18,371 bases of DNA from Thermoplasmata archaeon (GTDB lineage: Archaea; Thermoplasmatota; Thermoplasmata; Lutacidiplasmatales; UBA184). Shown piece by piece: positions 7,309 through 14,499 of the stretch; the stretch's first letter is position 1, and the number at the start of each line of letters is the position of its first letter. Made by a program: the position numbers and the translations under genes. The notes below the pieces were generated by a model. The model was not told where the DNA came from. It made no database searches and saw nothing but the letters and a program-made list of their open reading frames with translations. Location: positions 1-18,371 of the forward strand of contig JAKATE010000023.1 of NCBI GenBank assembly GCA_021828085.1. Reading direction: 5' to 3'.

Positions 7309-9861
7309 TCACTCTACATAGTCCTGCGGGGGCGACGGGGGAGGGGGCCGGGGGGGTTCGCCCGCGCCCGTTCCCGCGCTCCCCTCCGCCGGGGGCGGGG
7401 AGGCCGGGGCCTTCTCCGCGGCCGGTGGCGAGCCCGGCGTCCAGGCGGGGAGCGCCTCCCCCTTGGGTCCGTGCTCTCTCTCGAAATGCCCCGGGCGCCC
7501 CGGGCCGGCGCGGTAGGTCACGCGCCGATAGAACAGGTAGGCCACCAGTCCGACCACGATGAGCAGGACGATCAGGATGAGCAGGCCCAAGGTGAATCCG
7601 CTGGAGGGCACGATCTCGTAGCCGAGCGCGCTGGGGTGGGAGTTCACCGTGAATCCGGTGAACGTGCCGAAGTAGTACTCCGGATTGATCAGCGGGGTGT
7701 TGCCGGAGGCGTAGAGGACGAGGAGGCCGTTCCCCGCATTGCCCGGGATGGTCACGGAGAAGCTGCCGCTCGCGCTCGTCAGGATGAGGACCTGCGAGGA
7801 GGTCGAGAGGTCCTCAAAGTAGTAGACGATCTCGAAGGTCCCGTTGGTGGTCACCCCGCCGAAGCCGGTCAGCGTGTAGTCGATGCTCAGGGTCTCGCCG
7901 GGCTGGTAGGAGCCGTCGCTATAGCGGGAGGGGGTCGCCACGCTCAGGGTCAGCTGGAGCCCGATGTTCTCGTTGATCTGGGTGCTGCTCGAGGCGACCG
8001 TCGTGTGGCCGGGCCCGAGCACCAGCACGTTGATCTCGTAGCTCGAGAGCGCTCCTACCTCCGGGATCCGGAACAAGAAGCTGGGGGAGGTGAGGTTGGC
8101 CTGGTAGAGGACCGGCACGGGGGGAGGGACGAGCCAGGGCAGCCCCGTGACCGAGACCTCGAAGGTGTCCCCGGAGAACGTCCGGTCCACCGGGACGATG
8201 CTCACCGAGATCTGGTCCCCGGGGCTGTAGGCCGACTCGCTGGGGATGATGGCGATCCCCGGGACGCTCACGCTGAGGCAGACGGACGCGGCCGCCCCCG
8301 GAGGGGCCGTGAAGGTGCCGTTGTGCGCCGCCACGATGATCAGGAGCGCCCCCCGGGCGTCGGGGCCCCCGTTGTAGGCCGGTAGGCTCCCCGAGGTACC
8401 GGAGAGGTTGCCGGACTGGGCTAAGTACGAGCTCCCGCCGCAATAGCCGTAGTCGAACGGATAGCTCAGGATCTCGTAGTAGAACGCGCTCCATCCGGCG
8501 GGTGGGGCACCCCCGGTGGTCTGGTTCACCACCCGGTACGTCCCGCCGAGGAGGCTTCCGGCGATGTAGGAGGTCTCATTGAAGGTGAGGTCCACCTGCA
8601 CCGGAGCGGTCTGGGGGACCAGGGAGAGGTTCAGCGACCGGATCGTGACGTTCCCCAGGCCCCCGGGCCCGAGGGTCGACACCGTGACGCTGAGGGCCCC
8701 GGCCGCAAGGCCGGTGGTCGAAAGGGAGGCGAGACCGAAACCGGAGCTGTCCGTGGTGAGGTTCGCCGGCAGGCCCGCCGAGGTGAGCGGCTGACCGTTC
8801 AGGCGGTAGGCGAAGGAGACCGGGGCCTGTGGAAGCGGCTGGTCCACCGACCCGCTCGCCGGGTCCCCCAGGGTCGTCAGGACCCCCAGGAAGACCGGCG
8901 TGCCGAGCGTGTAGGTGGTCGAGGACCCGAAGCAGTAGCCCGGGAAGACGAGCGGGAAGTTGGCGAGGGTGGCCGCTGGGCAGAGGATGGCCTTGTCCAC
9001 CTCCAGCAGCTCGAAGCTCGTGCTGGCGCTGTGGACCTGGCTGCGCGTGGCGGCCGTGTAGTTCGCGGTGAGCTCGAGCGAGGGAGAGGTGAAGTAGGTC
9101 GCGTTCGAGGGTGCCTGGAGGGTGAAGCCCCCCTGGCTCTCGGAGGGGAGGGTGGGGAGGTTAGGGAACCCCACGCAGCTCGCGTTCCCGTTGCCGTAGT
9201 AGCAGCCGCTCAGGTGCAGCGAGGGGGCGGGGCTGAGCGGGCCGCCGGTGGCGTAGGAGAGGACCTGGAAGCTCCCCGTGACGTCCTGACCGGGGAGCAG
9301 GTACTGGGTGGAGAGCTGCAAGTTCACGTAGAAGGTGTCCACCGTCAGGGAGACCTCGGCGGTGTGGGAGGCGCCCGTCCCCGTGGTGACGTTGAGGACC
9401 CAGGTGCCCCCCTGGACCAGGGTGGTCGGGATGGTGAACCCTACGGGGGGGACGAGCTGCGTGCTGTCCACGCTGCTCTCCACGGGGCCCACGACGAGCG
9501 GGACGGTCGCCTGGGCGACCGGGGAAGAAAGCCCGTCCTGGGTGGCGAAGGGGTCGATCAGCGAGACGTTCGCCTGGTTGTCCCGGAAGCCGTCGTAGAT
9601 CTCGAAGTAGACCCGGTTCTCCCCGGTCCAAAGCCCGGGGTTGTAACGGCAGGCCGAGACGAACTGGCCGTTCACATCGTAGCCGGTGTAGATCTGGAGG
9701 TACGGGTTCGGGCTCGCGTTGCAGGCCCCCGCCACTGCCGGCGCAGGGGAGGCGCGCGCAGGAACAGCCGACGCCGCCGGGGCGGCCTGCGCGAACGGCA
9801 CCAGGAAGACGGCGAGCATCACCAGGGCGAGGGCACCTGTCAGGAGGCGTCCGGGCTTCAC
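7309..9861 (-). CDS. Large sequon-rich surface protein with C-terminal anchor and proline-rich tail, 850 aa
   Basis: Unrecognised family. GTG 9861 is preferred over an upstream in-frame GTG at 9915 because a TATA box lies at 9887-9893, inside that extension and 29 nt before this GTG, and because the protein then starts directly with a signal peptide (MKPGRLLTGALALVML, cleavage near AQA-AP). The ectodomain has about 15 N-X-S/T sites and at least eight cysteines. Four copies of a strand motif Y-x-x-G/P-G (YLLPGQDV near 187, YIAGSLL near 432, YSPGDQIS near 545, YQPGETLS near 652) each open a beta-rich segment, suggesting tandem Ig- or MG2-like domains. One membrane helix (about 755-779) is followed by a cytoplasmic tail of about 70 residues ending in PPPPSPPQDYVE. 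purA follows 28 nt downstream. Confidence 0.8.
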   Translation of the reverse strand: MKPGRLLTGALALVMLAVFLVPFAQAAPAASAVPARASPAPAVAGACNASPNPYLQIYTGYDVNGQFVSACRYNPGLWTGENRVYFEIYDGFRDNQANVSLIDPFATQDGLSSPVAQATVPLVVGPVESSVDSTQLVPPVGFTIPTTLVQGGTWVLNVTTGTGASHTAEVSLTVDTFYVNLQLSTQYLLPGQDVTGSFQVLSYATGGPLSPAPSLHLSGCYYGNGNASCVGFPNLPTLPSESQGGFTLQAPSNATYFTSPSLELTANYTAATRSQVHSASTSFELLEVDKAILCPAATLANFPLVFPGYCFGSSTTYTLGTPVFLGVLTTLGDPASGSVDQPLPQAPVSFAYRLNGQPLTSAGLPANLTTDSSGFGLASLSTTGLAAGALSVTVSTLGPGGLGNVTIRSLNLSLVPQTAPVQVDLTFNETSYIAGSLLGGTYRVVNQTTGGAPPAGWSAFYYEILSYPFDYGYCGGSSYLAQSGNLSGTSGSLPAYNGGPDARGALLIIVAAHNGTFTAPPGAAASVCLSVSVPGIAIIPSESAYSPGDQISVSIVPVDRTFSGDTFEVSVTGLPWLVPPPVPVLYQANLTSPSFLFRIPEVGALSSYEINVLVLGPGHTTVASSSTQINENIGLQLTLSVATPSRYSDGSYQPGETLSIDYTLTGFGGVTTNGTFEIVYYFEDLSTSSQVLILTSASGSFSVTIPGNAGNGLLVLYASGNTPLINPEYYFGTFTGFTVNSHPSALGYEIVPSSGFTLGLLILIVLLIVVGLVAYLFYRRVTYRAGPGRPGHFEREHGPKGEALPAWTPGSPPAAEKAPASPPPAEGSAGTGAGEPPRPPPPSPPQDYVE

Positions 9862-9886
9862 GAAGGGATGGATTCGAGATGGCAGG

Positions 9887-9893
9887 CTATAAA
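9887..9893 (-). promoter_or_regulatory. TATA box of the 850-aa surface protein gene (and probably purA)
   Basis: Minus-strand TTTATAG, centred 29 nt upstream of the GTG at 9861. It decides the start: an upstream GTG at 9915 would put the box inside the coding region. Confidence 0.65.
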
Positions 9894-9938
9894 GGTAGGT
9901 CCGGGTCGGCCCCACCCCCCGCCGGTGCTCCCTCTACC

Positions 9939-9944
9939 CTTATC
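9939..9944 (+). promoter_or_regulatory. TATA-like box of the metallo-beta-lactamase-fold gene
   Basis: CTTATC in a C-rich context, centred about 29 nt before the GTG at 9971, again implying a leaderless mRNA. It is weaker than the other boxes. This gene and the surface protein gene are divergent, so 9862-9970 carries both promoters. Confidence 0.4.
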
Positions 9945-9970
9945 TCCCCCGTACTCTGGTCGTCCCCCCC

Positions 9971-10723
9971 GTGGCAGCCTCCATCGACCCGAACGTACCG
10001 GGCATCCCCCTCGCCTCGGGGCTCGGATGGATCGCGGGGCCGGTCTCCAACAGCTACTACCTGCGCGAAGGCTCCGGGCAGTACCTCATCGATGCCGGGT
10101 TCAAGGAGGAGGCCGGTCCGATCGTCTCGGCGATCGGCCGGGCCGGCCTCGACCCCCGTTCGCTGAGCTATCTCCTGGTGACCCACCAGCATCCCGACCA
10201 CATCGGGGGCGCCGCCTACCTGCACTGGGCCTGGGACCTGCGTGTCGCCTGCCATGAGCGGGAGCGCCCTGCGCTCGAGGGGACCGGCCCGACCACCGCC
10301 CCCCTCTTCGCCCGGCTCTTCATCCGCCGGTCCCCGGTCGCGGTCGACCGCGCCCTCCGGGACGGCGACACGCTCGGGCCGTTCAAGGTCTACCATGTGC
10401 CGGGCCACACCCCCGGGAGCGCGGCCTTCTACCACGAGGGACGGCGCTTCCTCTTCACCGGGGACGCGGTGGTGAGCGCCCGGGGCCGTCTCACCCTCGC
10501 CTCCCGGAGCTCGAACTTCGACCCGGAGGCGGCCGCCCGGGCCGTTCGGAGGCTCGCCGAGCTCCCCGTGCGCGTCGTCCTGCCCGGCCACGGCCATCCG
10601 GTGACCGATTCCCCCCAGGCCCAGCTCCGGCAGCTCTACGAGCGGGTGAGCGCCCTGCCTTCGGGGCGCCGCCGGAACCTTTTCGGGCCGGAAGGGCGCC
10701 CGGAGACCTTCCCCCATCTCTGA
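9971..10723 (+). CDS. Metallo-beta-lactamase-fold hydrolase, 250 aa
   Basis: A soluble dinuclear-zinc hydrolase of the MBL superfamily (glyoxalase II and related). Metal ligands are in place: THQHPDH (His72, His74, Asp76, His77), GHTPGS (His146), TGDAV (Asp165) and the C-terminal PGHGHP (His207). The N-terminal NSYYL and LIDAG strands are also typical. Residues 88-140 between the HxHxDH and GHTPG motifs, with REGs of helix, resemble the glyoxalase-like branch, but the substrate cannot be read from sequence; thioesters, lactones or phosphoesters are all possible. The start is GTG with a TATA-like box about 29 nt upstream. The gene stands alone: a T-run terminator candidate follows 40 nt after the TGA, before the next gene. 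Confidence 0.85.
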   Translation: MAASIDPNVPGIPLASGLGWIAGPVSNSYYLREGSGQYLIDAGFKEEAGPIVSAIGRAGLDPRSLSYLLVTHQHPDHIGGAAYLHWAWDLRVACHERERPALEGTGPTTAPLFARLFIRRSPVAVDRALRDGDTLGPFKVYHVPGHTPGSAAFYHEGRRFLFTGDAVVSARGRLTLASRSSNFDPEAAARAVRRLAELPVRVVLPGHGHPVTDSPQAQLRQLYERVSALPSGRRRNLFGPEGRPETFPHL

Positions 10724-10763
10724 CCGGTAAGGCCCCGGGCTCGCGGGGGGCCCTGGCCTCGCG

Positions 10764-10779
10764 GAAAACGGCCTTTTTT
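10764..10779 (+). terminator. Oligo-T terminator candidate after the MBL-fold gene
   Basis: GAAAACGGCC followed by TTTTTT (10774-10779) sits about 40-55 nt after the TGA at 10723. The A run and T run can pair around CGGCC, and archaeal RNA polymerase terminates at T runs. It is the only T6 run in a very G/C-rich stretch. Confidence 0.45.
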
Positions 10780-10809
10780 CGGGAGAGGTGTTAAGTCACC
10801 CCTGGCCAT

Positions 10810-10844
10810 ATCCTGTCCTGGTCCCGCAAGGGCAGGACAAGGAT
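10810..10844 (+). other. Inverted repeat in the leader of the M20 hydrolase gene
   Basis: ATCCTGTCCTG (10810-10820) pairs with CAGGACAAGGAT (10833-10844), one base bulged, around a 12-nt loop. A competing pairing exists between CCTGGT (about 10816-10821) and ACCAGG (about 10848-10853). It ends about 20 nt before the proposed TTG start. It could be an RNA leader structure or a protein-binding site; I recognise no riboswitch class. Confidence 0.35.
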
Positions 10845-10865
10845 GGTACCAGGGGGCAGTTCTCG

Positions 10866-11942
10866 TTGAAGCGCCAGATGGTGGACATGCTGGCGGACAT
10901 GATCAAGATCGCCTCCGACCCGGCCTCCGACCGGCACGAGATCCTCGACTACGTGCAGTCGTTCACCGAGCAGGCCCGGATGCGAAACTCGCTCCACGGC
11001 GACCCGCACGTCCCCGCCCTCCTCGCGGAGTACGGACAGGGGGGGGTGGTGCTCGCCGGCCACCTCGACACCCCGGTGGTGGGCGACGGGTGGAGCTTCT
11101 CCCAGAGCCAGTTCACGGGCGGACGGATGTACGGCCGCGGGAGCGCCGACATGAAGGGGACGGTGGTGGCCATGCTCCAGGCCGCCCAGGACCTGGTCCA
11201 GCGCAAGGTCCCGGTGGTCCTCGCGCTGACCACCGACGAGGAGACCTCCATGTCCGGGGCGATCGCCCTGTCGAAGACCCTCGCGCTGCGTAGGGCCCGT
11301 GCCATCGTCGTCGGCGAGCCCACCGGGCTTCGCGTCGGCTACGCGGAGAAGGGGGTCCTCGACGTCGCCATCGAGACCCGCGGCCGCGCCGCGCACGGCG
11401 CCATGCCCCAGCTGGGGGAGAACGCCCTCACGAAGCTCATGCGCATCCTCCGGACGCTCGAGACGTTCCGGGGGCGCGTGGCCCACCCGGAGCTCGGCTC
11501 GGTCACCATCAACGTGGGGACGCTCAACGGGGGCAGCCGGGTGAACGTCGTCCCCTCCCGGGCGGTAGCCGAGGTGGACGTCCGCTTCCCCCCGCCGTAC
11601 ACGGTGGAGGAGCTTTACCGAGAGGTGGAGGAGCATCTCAAGCGCATCAAGACCCCCTTCGTCATGCGCCGGCTGGTGACCTTCCCCTCCCTGCAGATCG
11701 ACCCCAACGCCGAGCACGTCCGGATCTTCAAGGAGATCTCCGGGAGCGAGCTCGCGGTCCTGGTCCACGCCTCCGAGGCGGTCCACTACGTCACGGTGAA
11801 CCCGCGCGTGGTGATCTACGGGGCGGGGGACGAGGACCTCTCCCACCAGGCCAACGAGTACGTGAAGATGGAGGCGGTGGTCCGGGCGAGCGAGACCTAC
11901 AAGCGCTTCGCCCAGCGCATGAGCGCTTCCCGGGGTGGCTGA
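10866..11942 (+). CDS. M20-family metallohydrolase (ArgE/DapE/LysK-like), 358 aa
   Basis: A cytosolic dizinc peptidase or deacylase that hydrolyses amide bonds of N-acyl amino acids or small peptides. Ligands and catalytic residues are visible (numbering from TTG 10866): GHLDTP (His66, Asp68), GRGSADMKG (Asp95), TTDEE (Glu125 base, Glu126), GEPTG (Glu151) and GRAAHG (His177, in the dimerisation domain). The C-terminal IYGAGDEDLSHQANEYV is the usual final zinc-binding segment. A longer reading from GTG 10788 would add 26 residues unlike the family and would cover the leader inverted repeat. TTG 10866 has AGGGGG upstream, and ATG 10878 is the other option. The substrate is open: acetylornithine, succinyl-diaminopimelate and LysW-type lysine intermediates all have M20 enzymes. 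It overlaps the following glycosyltransferase by 8 nt, so a glycan- or lipid-linked acyl group is also conceivable. Confidence 0.8.
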   Translation: MKRQMVDMLADMIKIASDPASDRHEILDYVQSFTEQARMRNSLHGDPHVPALLAEYGQGGVVLAGHLDTPVVGDGWSFSQSQFTGGRMYGRGSADMKGTVVAMLQAAQDLVQRKVPVVLALTTDEETSMSGAIALSKTLALRRARAIVVGEPTGLRVGYAEKGVLDVAIETRGRAAHGAMPQLGENALTKLMRILRTLETFRGRVAHPELGSVTINVGTLNGGSRVNVVPSRAVAEVDVRFPPPYTVEELYREVEEHLKRIKTPFVMRRLVTFPSLQIDPNAEHVRIFKEISGSELAVLVHASEAVHYVTVNPRVVIYGAGDEDLSHQANEYVKMEAVVRASETYKRFAQRMSASRGG

Positions 11943-13206
11943 AGGCCCCGGGAGGTCCCGGCCCGGCGCTCCGATGGCCGACCCCGAGCGACCGGCGGGC
12001 CGCCCGCCCCTCCGCGTCCTCCATGTCTCCACCCGCTACCCTCCCGGCCCGGGGGGGGTCGAGCGGCACGTCCGCGAGGTCGTCCGGCGCCAGCGCGACG
12101 GAGGGCTCGACGCGCGCGTCGTCTCCAGCGACCTCTACACGGAGATCCCCCTCGTCCGGCTGGAGAACGGACCGGTCCGCACCTGGACGGACGTGGAAGG
12201 GGTCCCGGTGCTGCGCTGGCCCGCCCGGGTCCTCCCGGGGGAGCTCCACTACCCTTTCCTCCCGGGCCTCTACCGGCGGCTCCGCCAGGAGCACCCGGCG
12301 CTCCTCCACGTGCACACCTACGGGACCTATCAGGGCTTCTCCGCCACCGCCCTCCGCCGCCTCAACGGCGTCCCCTGGGTCCTCAGCGCGCACTTCCACC
12401 CCACCTGGTCGATCTGGGGGGGCGCCCGACGGAAGGCCCTCCGGCGGGTGTACGACCGCTTCCTCTCGGGCCCGGTGGTCCGCTCCGCGTCCCGGGTCAT
12501 CGTGCAGACCGCGGAGGAGGAGCGGCTCCTTCGGGAGGTGGTCGAGCCTTCCGTACTCGTCCGGATCCCTCCCGGGTACACCCCCCTTCCTCCCCCGAGC
12601 GGGGAGGGCGAAGGCTTCCGGGCCCGCTACGGGGTCCCGGGCCCGTTCCTTCTCTTCGTCGGCCGCCTCGCCTCCAACAAGGGGCTCGCCCCCCTTCTGG
12701 GGGCCTTCGCCGAGCTCGCCCCGAAGCGACCGGAGCTCTCCCTCATCCTCGTGGGAGAGGACGGCGGGGAGGCCCGTGGGACGCTCGAGGAGGCCGCCCG
12801 GCGCGGGCTCGGCGAGAGGGTGCGCTGGGTCGGCTTCGTCGCGGAGGATGCGTTGCTCGCCTCGGCCTACGCCGAGGCCGAGTGCCTCGTCCTCCCCTCC
12901 GAGTACGAGGCCTTCGGGCTCGTCCTCGTCGAGGCGCTCGCCCAGGGAACCCCGGTCGTGGCGAGCCGCGTCGGGGGGATGCGCGAGATCGTCGAGCCGG
13001 GCCGGAACGGCGCCCTGGTCCCCCCGGGGGACCCGCGCGCGCTCGCGCAGGCGCTGGAGGAGCTCCTCTCCGACCCCGCGCACGCCCGGGAGATGGGCCG
13101 ATGGGGGCGGGAGAACACCGTCCCGCGCTACCGTTGGGAGAACGTGGTGGCGGCCCTCGGCCGCCTCTATCAGGAGGTCCTGGCCGGGCAGGGGCCCGCC
13201 CCATGA
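11935..13206 (+). CDS. GT4-family glycosyltransferase, 423 aa
   Basis: A retaining GT-B transferase using a nucleotide-sugar donor, probably at the inner face of the membrane in glycan or glycolipid assembly. The N-terminal domain starts LRVLHVSTRYPPGPGGVERHV (about 26-46), with the Gly-rich acceptor-side loop. The C-terminal domain has FVGRLASNKG, the EX7E signature in SEYEAFGLVLVEA (Glu325, Glu333) and PVVASRVGG. There is no signal peptide. GTG 11935 overlaps the M20 gene by 8 nt; ATG 11974 (residue 14) is an equally possible start with GGAGGT upstream but at long spacing. It ends in an ATGA overlap with the next glycosyltransferase. The two are clearly paralogous. Sugar donor and acceptor cannot be told from sequence. 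Confidence 0.85.
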   Translation: MAEGPGRSRPGAPMADPERPAGRPPLRVLHVSTRYPPGPGGVERHVREVVRRQRDGGLDARVVSSDLYTEIPLVRLENGPVRTWTDVEGVPVLRWPARVLPGELHYPFLPGLYRRLRQEHPALLHVHTYGTYQGFSATALRRLNGVPWVLSAHFHPTWSIWGGARRKALRRVYDRFLSGPVVRSASRVIVQTAEEERLLREVVEPSVLVRIPPGYTPLPPPSGEGEGFRARYGVPGPFLLFVGRLASNKGLAPLLGAFAELAPKRPELSLILVGEDGGEARGTLEEAARRGLGERVRWVGFVAEDALLASAYAEAECLVLPSEYEAFGLVLVEALAQGTPVVASRVGGMREIVEPGRNGALVPPGDPRALAQALEELLSDPAHAREMGRWGRENTVPRYRWENVVAALGRLYQEVLAGQGPAP

Positions 13207-14357
13207 GGATCGCCCAGGTGCTCCTCCGCTACGACGCCCCGGGCGGGGTCGAGACCCATGTCCGGGAGATCTCCCGGCGACTGAAAGCCCGGGGCCACGG
13301 GGTGACCGTCTACGCCAGCGACCTCTACGAGGAGCAGGGCTGGGTCCGCGCGCCGAACCCCTCCCGGGAGCTCGACGGCGTCCCGGTCCGGCGCTTCCCG
13401 GCCTACAAGCGGCTCCTCCCCGGGCTCACCCTGCCCCTCCTCCCCGGCCTCGTGCACGCCCTGGCCTCCAGCGGGGAGGAGCTGCTCCACGCCCACTCCC
13501 ACCGCTACGGTCACGTGCTGGAGGCCGCGGCGGTCGCCGAGCGGACCGGCGTCCCGCTGGTGGTCTCGACCCACTATCATCCTCCCGACCGGGAGGAGCC
13601 CCCGCTCAAGCGCGGACTTCTCCGCCTGCAGGACCACCTCTTCGGGGCAACCGCCTACCGGGTGGCGCGGGTCCTCATCGCCGAGACGGTCATCGAGGCC
13701 CGGAGCCTGGGGGAGTTCTCCCCGCGCGGCAAGATCCGGGTCGTCCCGCCGGGGATCGACCTCACCGCCTGGCAGGACCTTCCCACGCCGGAGGCGGCCC
13801 GGGCGCGTCTGGGGCTCCCCCCGCGCTACCTCCTCTTCGCCGGCCGCCTCGCCCGGAACAAGGGCCTGCCCTTCCTCCTCGAGGCGTGGGCCTCCCTCCC
13901 CGCGGCCCGGCGGGGAGCGCTCGTCCTCCTCGGCCGCGACTGGGGGATGGGGCCGGCCCTCCACGACCTCGCCCGGAAGCTCGGCGTCGAGGGGGAGATC
14001 CTCTTCCTCGGCCACCGCGAGGACCCGGCGGAGTACCGCGCCGCCTTCGCCGGGGCGAGCGCGTTCGTCCTCCCCTCCGAGTACGAGGCCTTCGGGCTGG
14101 TCCTGCTCGAGGCGATGGCCGCAGGCCTCCCGGTCGTGGCCACGCGGGTCGGGGGGGTGCCCGAGGTCGTCCACGCCCCAGAGACCGCCGAACTGGTCGA
14201 GTACGGCGATCGGACCTCCCTCACCCGGGCGTTGGAAGGGATCCTCTCGGACCCGGCCCTCGCGCACGCCCGGGGGGAGGCGGGGCGCTCCTGGGTCGAA
14301 CGGTTCAGCTGGGAGCGGACCGTCGACTCTCTCGAGGCCCTCTACCGGGAGGTCTGA
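13203..14357 (+). CDS. GT4-family glycosyltransferase, 384 aa
   Basis: A second GT-B retaining transferase. It starts at ATG 13203 in an ATGA overlap with the previous gene; the same frame is open far upstream, but only this ATG gives a family-like N-terminus (MRIAQVLLRYDAPGGVETHV). Motifs: SDLYEE near residue 40, FAGRLARNKG, then SEYEAFGLVLLEA with EX7E (Glu295, Glu303), and PVVATRVGGVPE. Shared stretches with its upstream neighbour (GGVExHVRE, SDLY, GRLAxNKG, SEYEAFGLVL) show a tandem duplication followed by divergence, so they probably add successive or different sugars to the same glycan. Its 3' end overlaps by 16 nt a possible small gene on the other strand. Donor unknown; UDP-sulfoquinovose or UDP-glucose from the minus-strand cluster at 15722-17871 are candidates by proximity only. 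Confidence 0.88.
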   Translation: MRIAQVLLRYDAPGGVETHVREISRRLKARGHGVTVYASDLYEEQGWVRAPNPSRELDGVPVRRFPAYKRLLPGLTLPLLPGLVHALASSGEELLHAHSHRYGHVLEAAAVAERTGVPLVVSTHYHPPDREEPPLKRGLLRLQDHLFGATAYRVARVLIAETVIEARSLGEFSPRGKIRVVPPGIDLTAWQDLPTPEAARARLGLPPRYLLFAGRLARNKGLPFLLEAWASLPAARRGALVLLGRDWGMGPALHDLARKLGVEGEILFLGHREDPAEYRAAFAGASAFVLPSEYEAFGLVLLEAMAAGLPVVATRVGGVPEVVHAPETAELVEYGDRTSLTRALEGILSDPALAHARGEAGRSWVERFSWERTVDSLEALYREV

Positions 14358-14497
14358 GCGCTCGGGCGCGGCCGCGGGCGCCGCGAAGGGAGCCCGCGGA
14401 GCTCGCGAGCGAGACCCGCGAGCGCACGTCGGGCGTCGGGGTCCCGCTGGAAGGGGGTCGCGAGGGAGAGCAGCCCGGCGCAGAGTCGGGCGAACAT
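14342..14497 (-). CDS. Possible small protein, 51 aa
   Basis: An ATG lies 2 nt after the aminotransferase stop (TGA-GC-ATG), giving a 51-residue frame ending TAG. The product starts MFARLCAGLLSLATPF, could form an amphipathic helix, continues DPDARRALAGLARELRGL and ends in a basic Arg/Pro/Ser tail. The composition looks like a small cytosolic protein, but no family is recognised, and in G/C-rich DNA open frames of this size occur by chance. The coupling-like spacing is the main support. Confidence 0.35.
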   Translation of the reverse strand: MFARLCAGLLSLATPFQRDPDARRALAGLARELRGLPSRRPRPRPSAQTSR

Positions 14498-14499
14498 GC

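Noticed and set aside
6081..8385. Long plus-strand open frames opposite purA and the surface protein
   Set aside because: They are antisense shadows caused by high GC; composition is Arg/Gly/Glu/His-rich with no domain, while the minus strand encodes a full PurA.
10788..10865. N-terminal extension of the M20 protein from GTG 10788
   Set aside because: The extra residues do not look like the family, lie over a strong inverted repeat, and no TATA box is placed for a leaderless start there.
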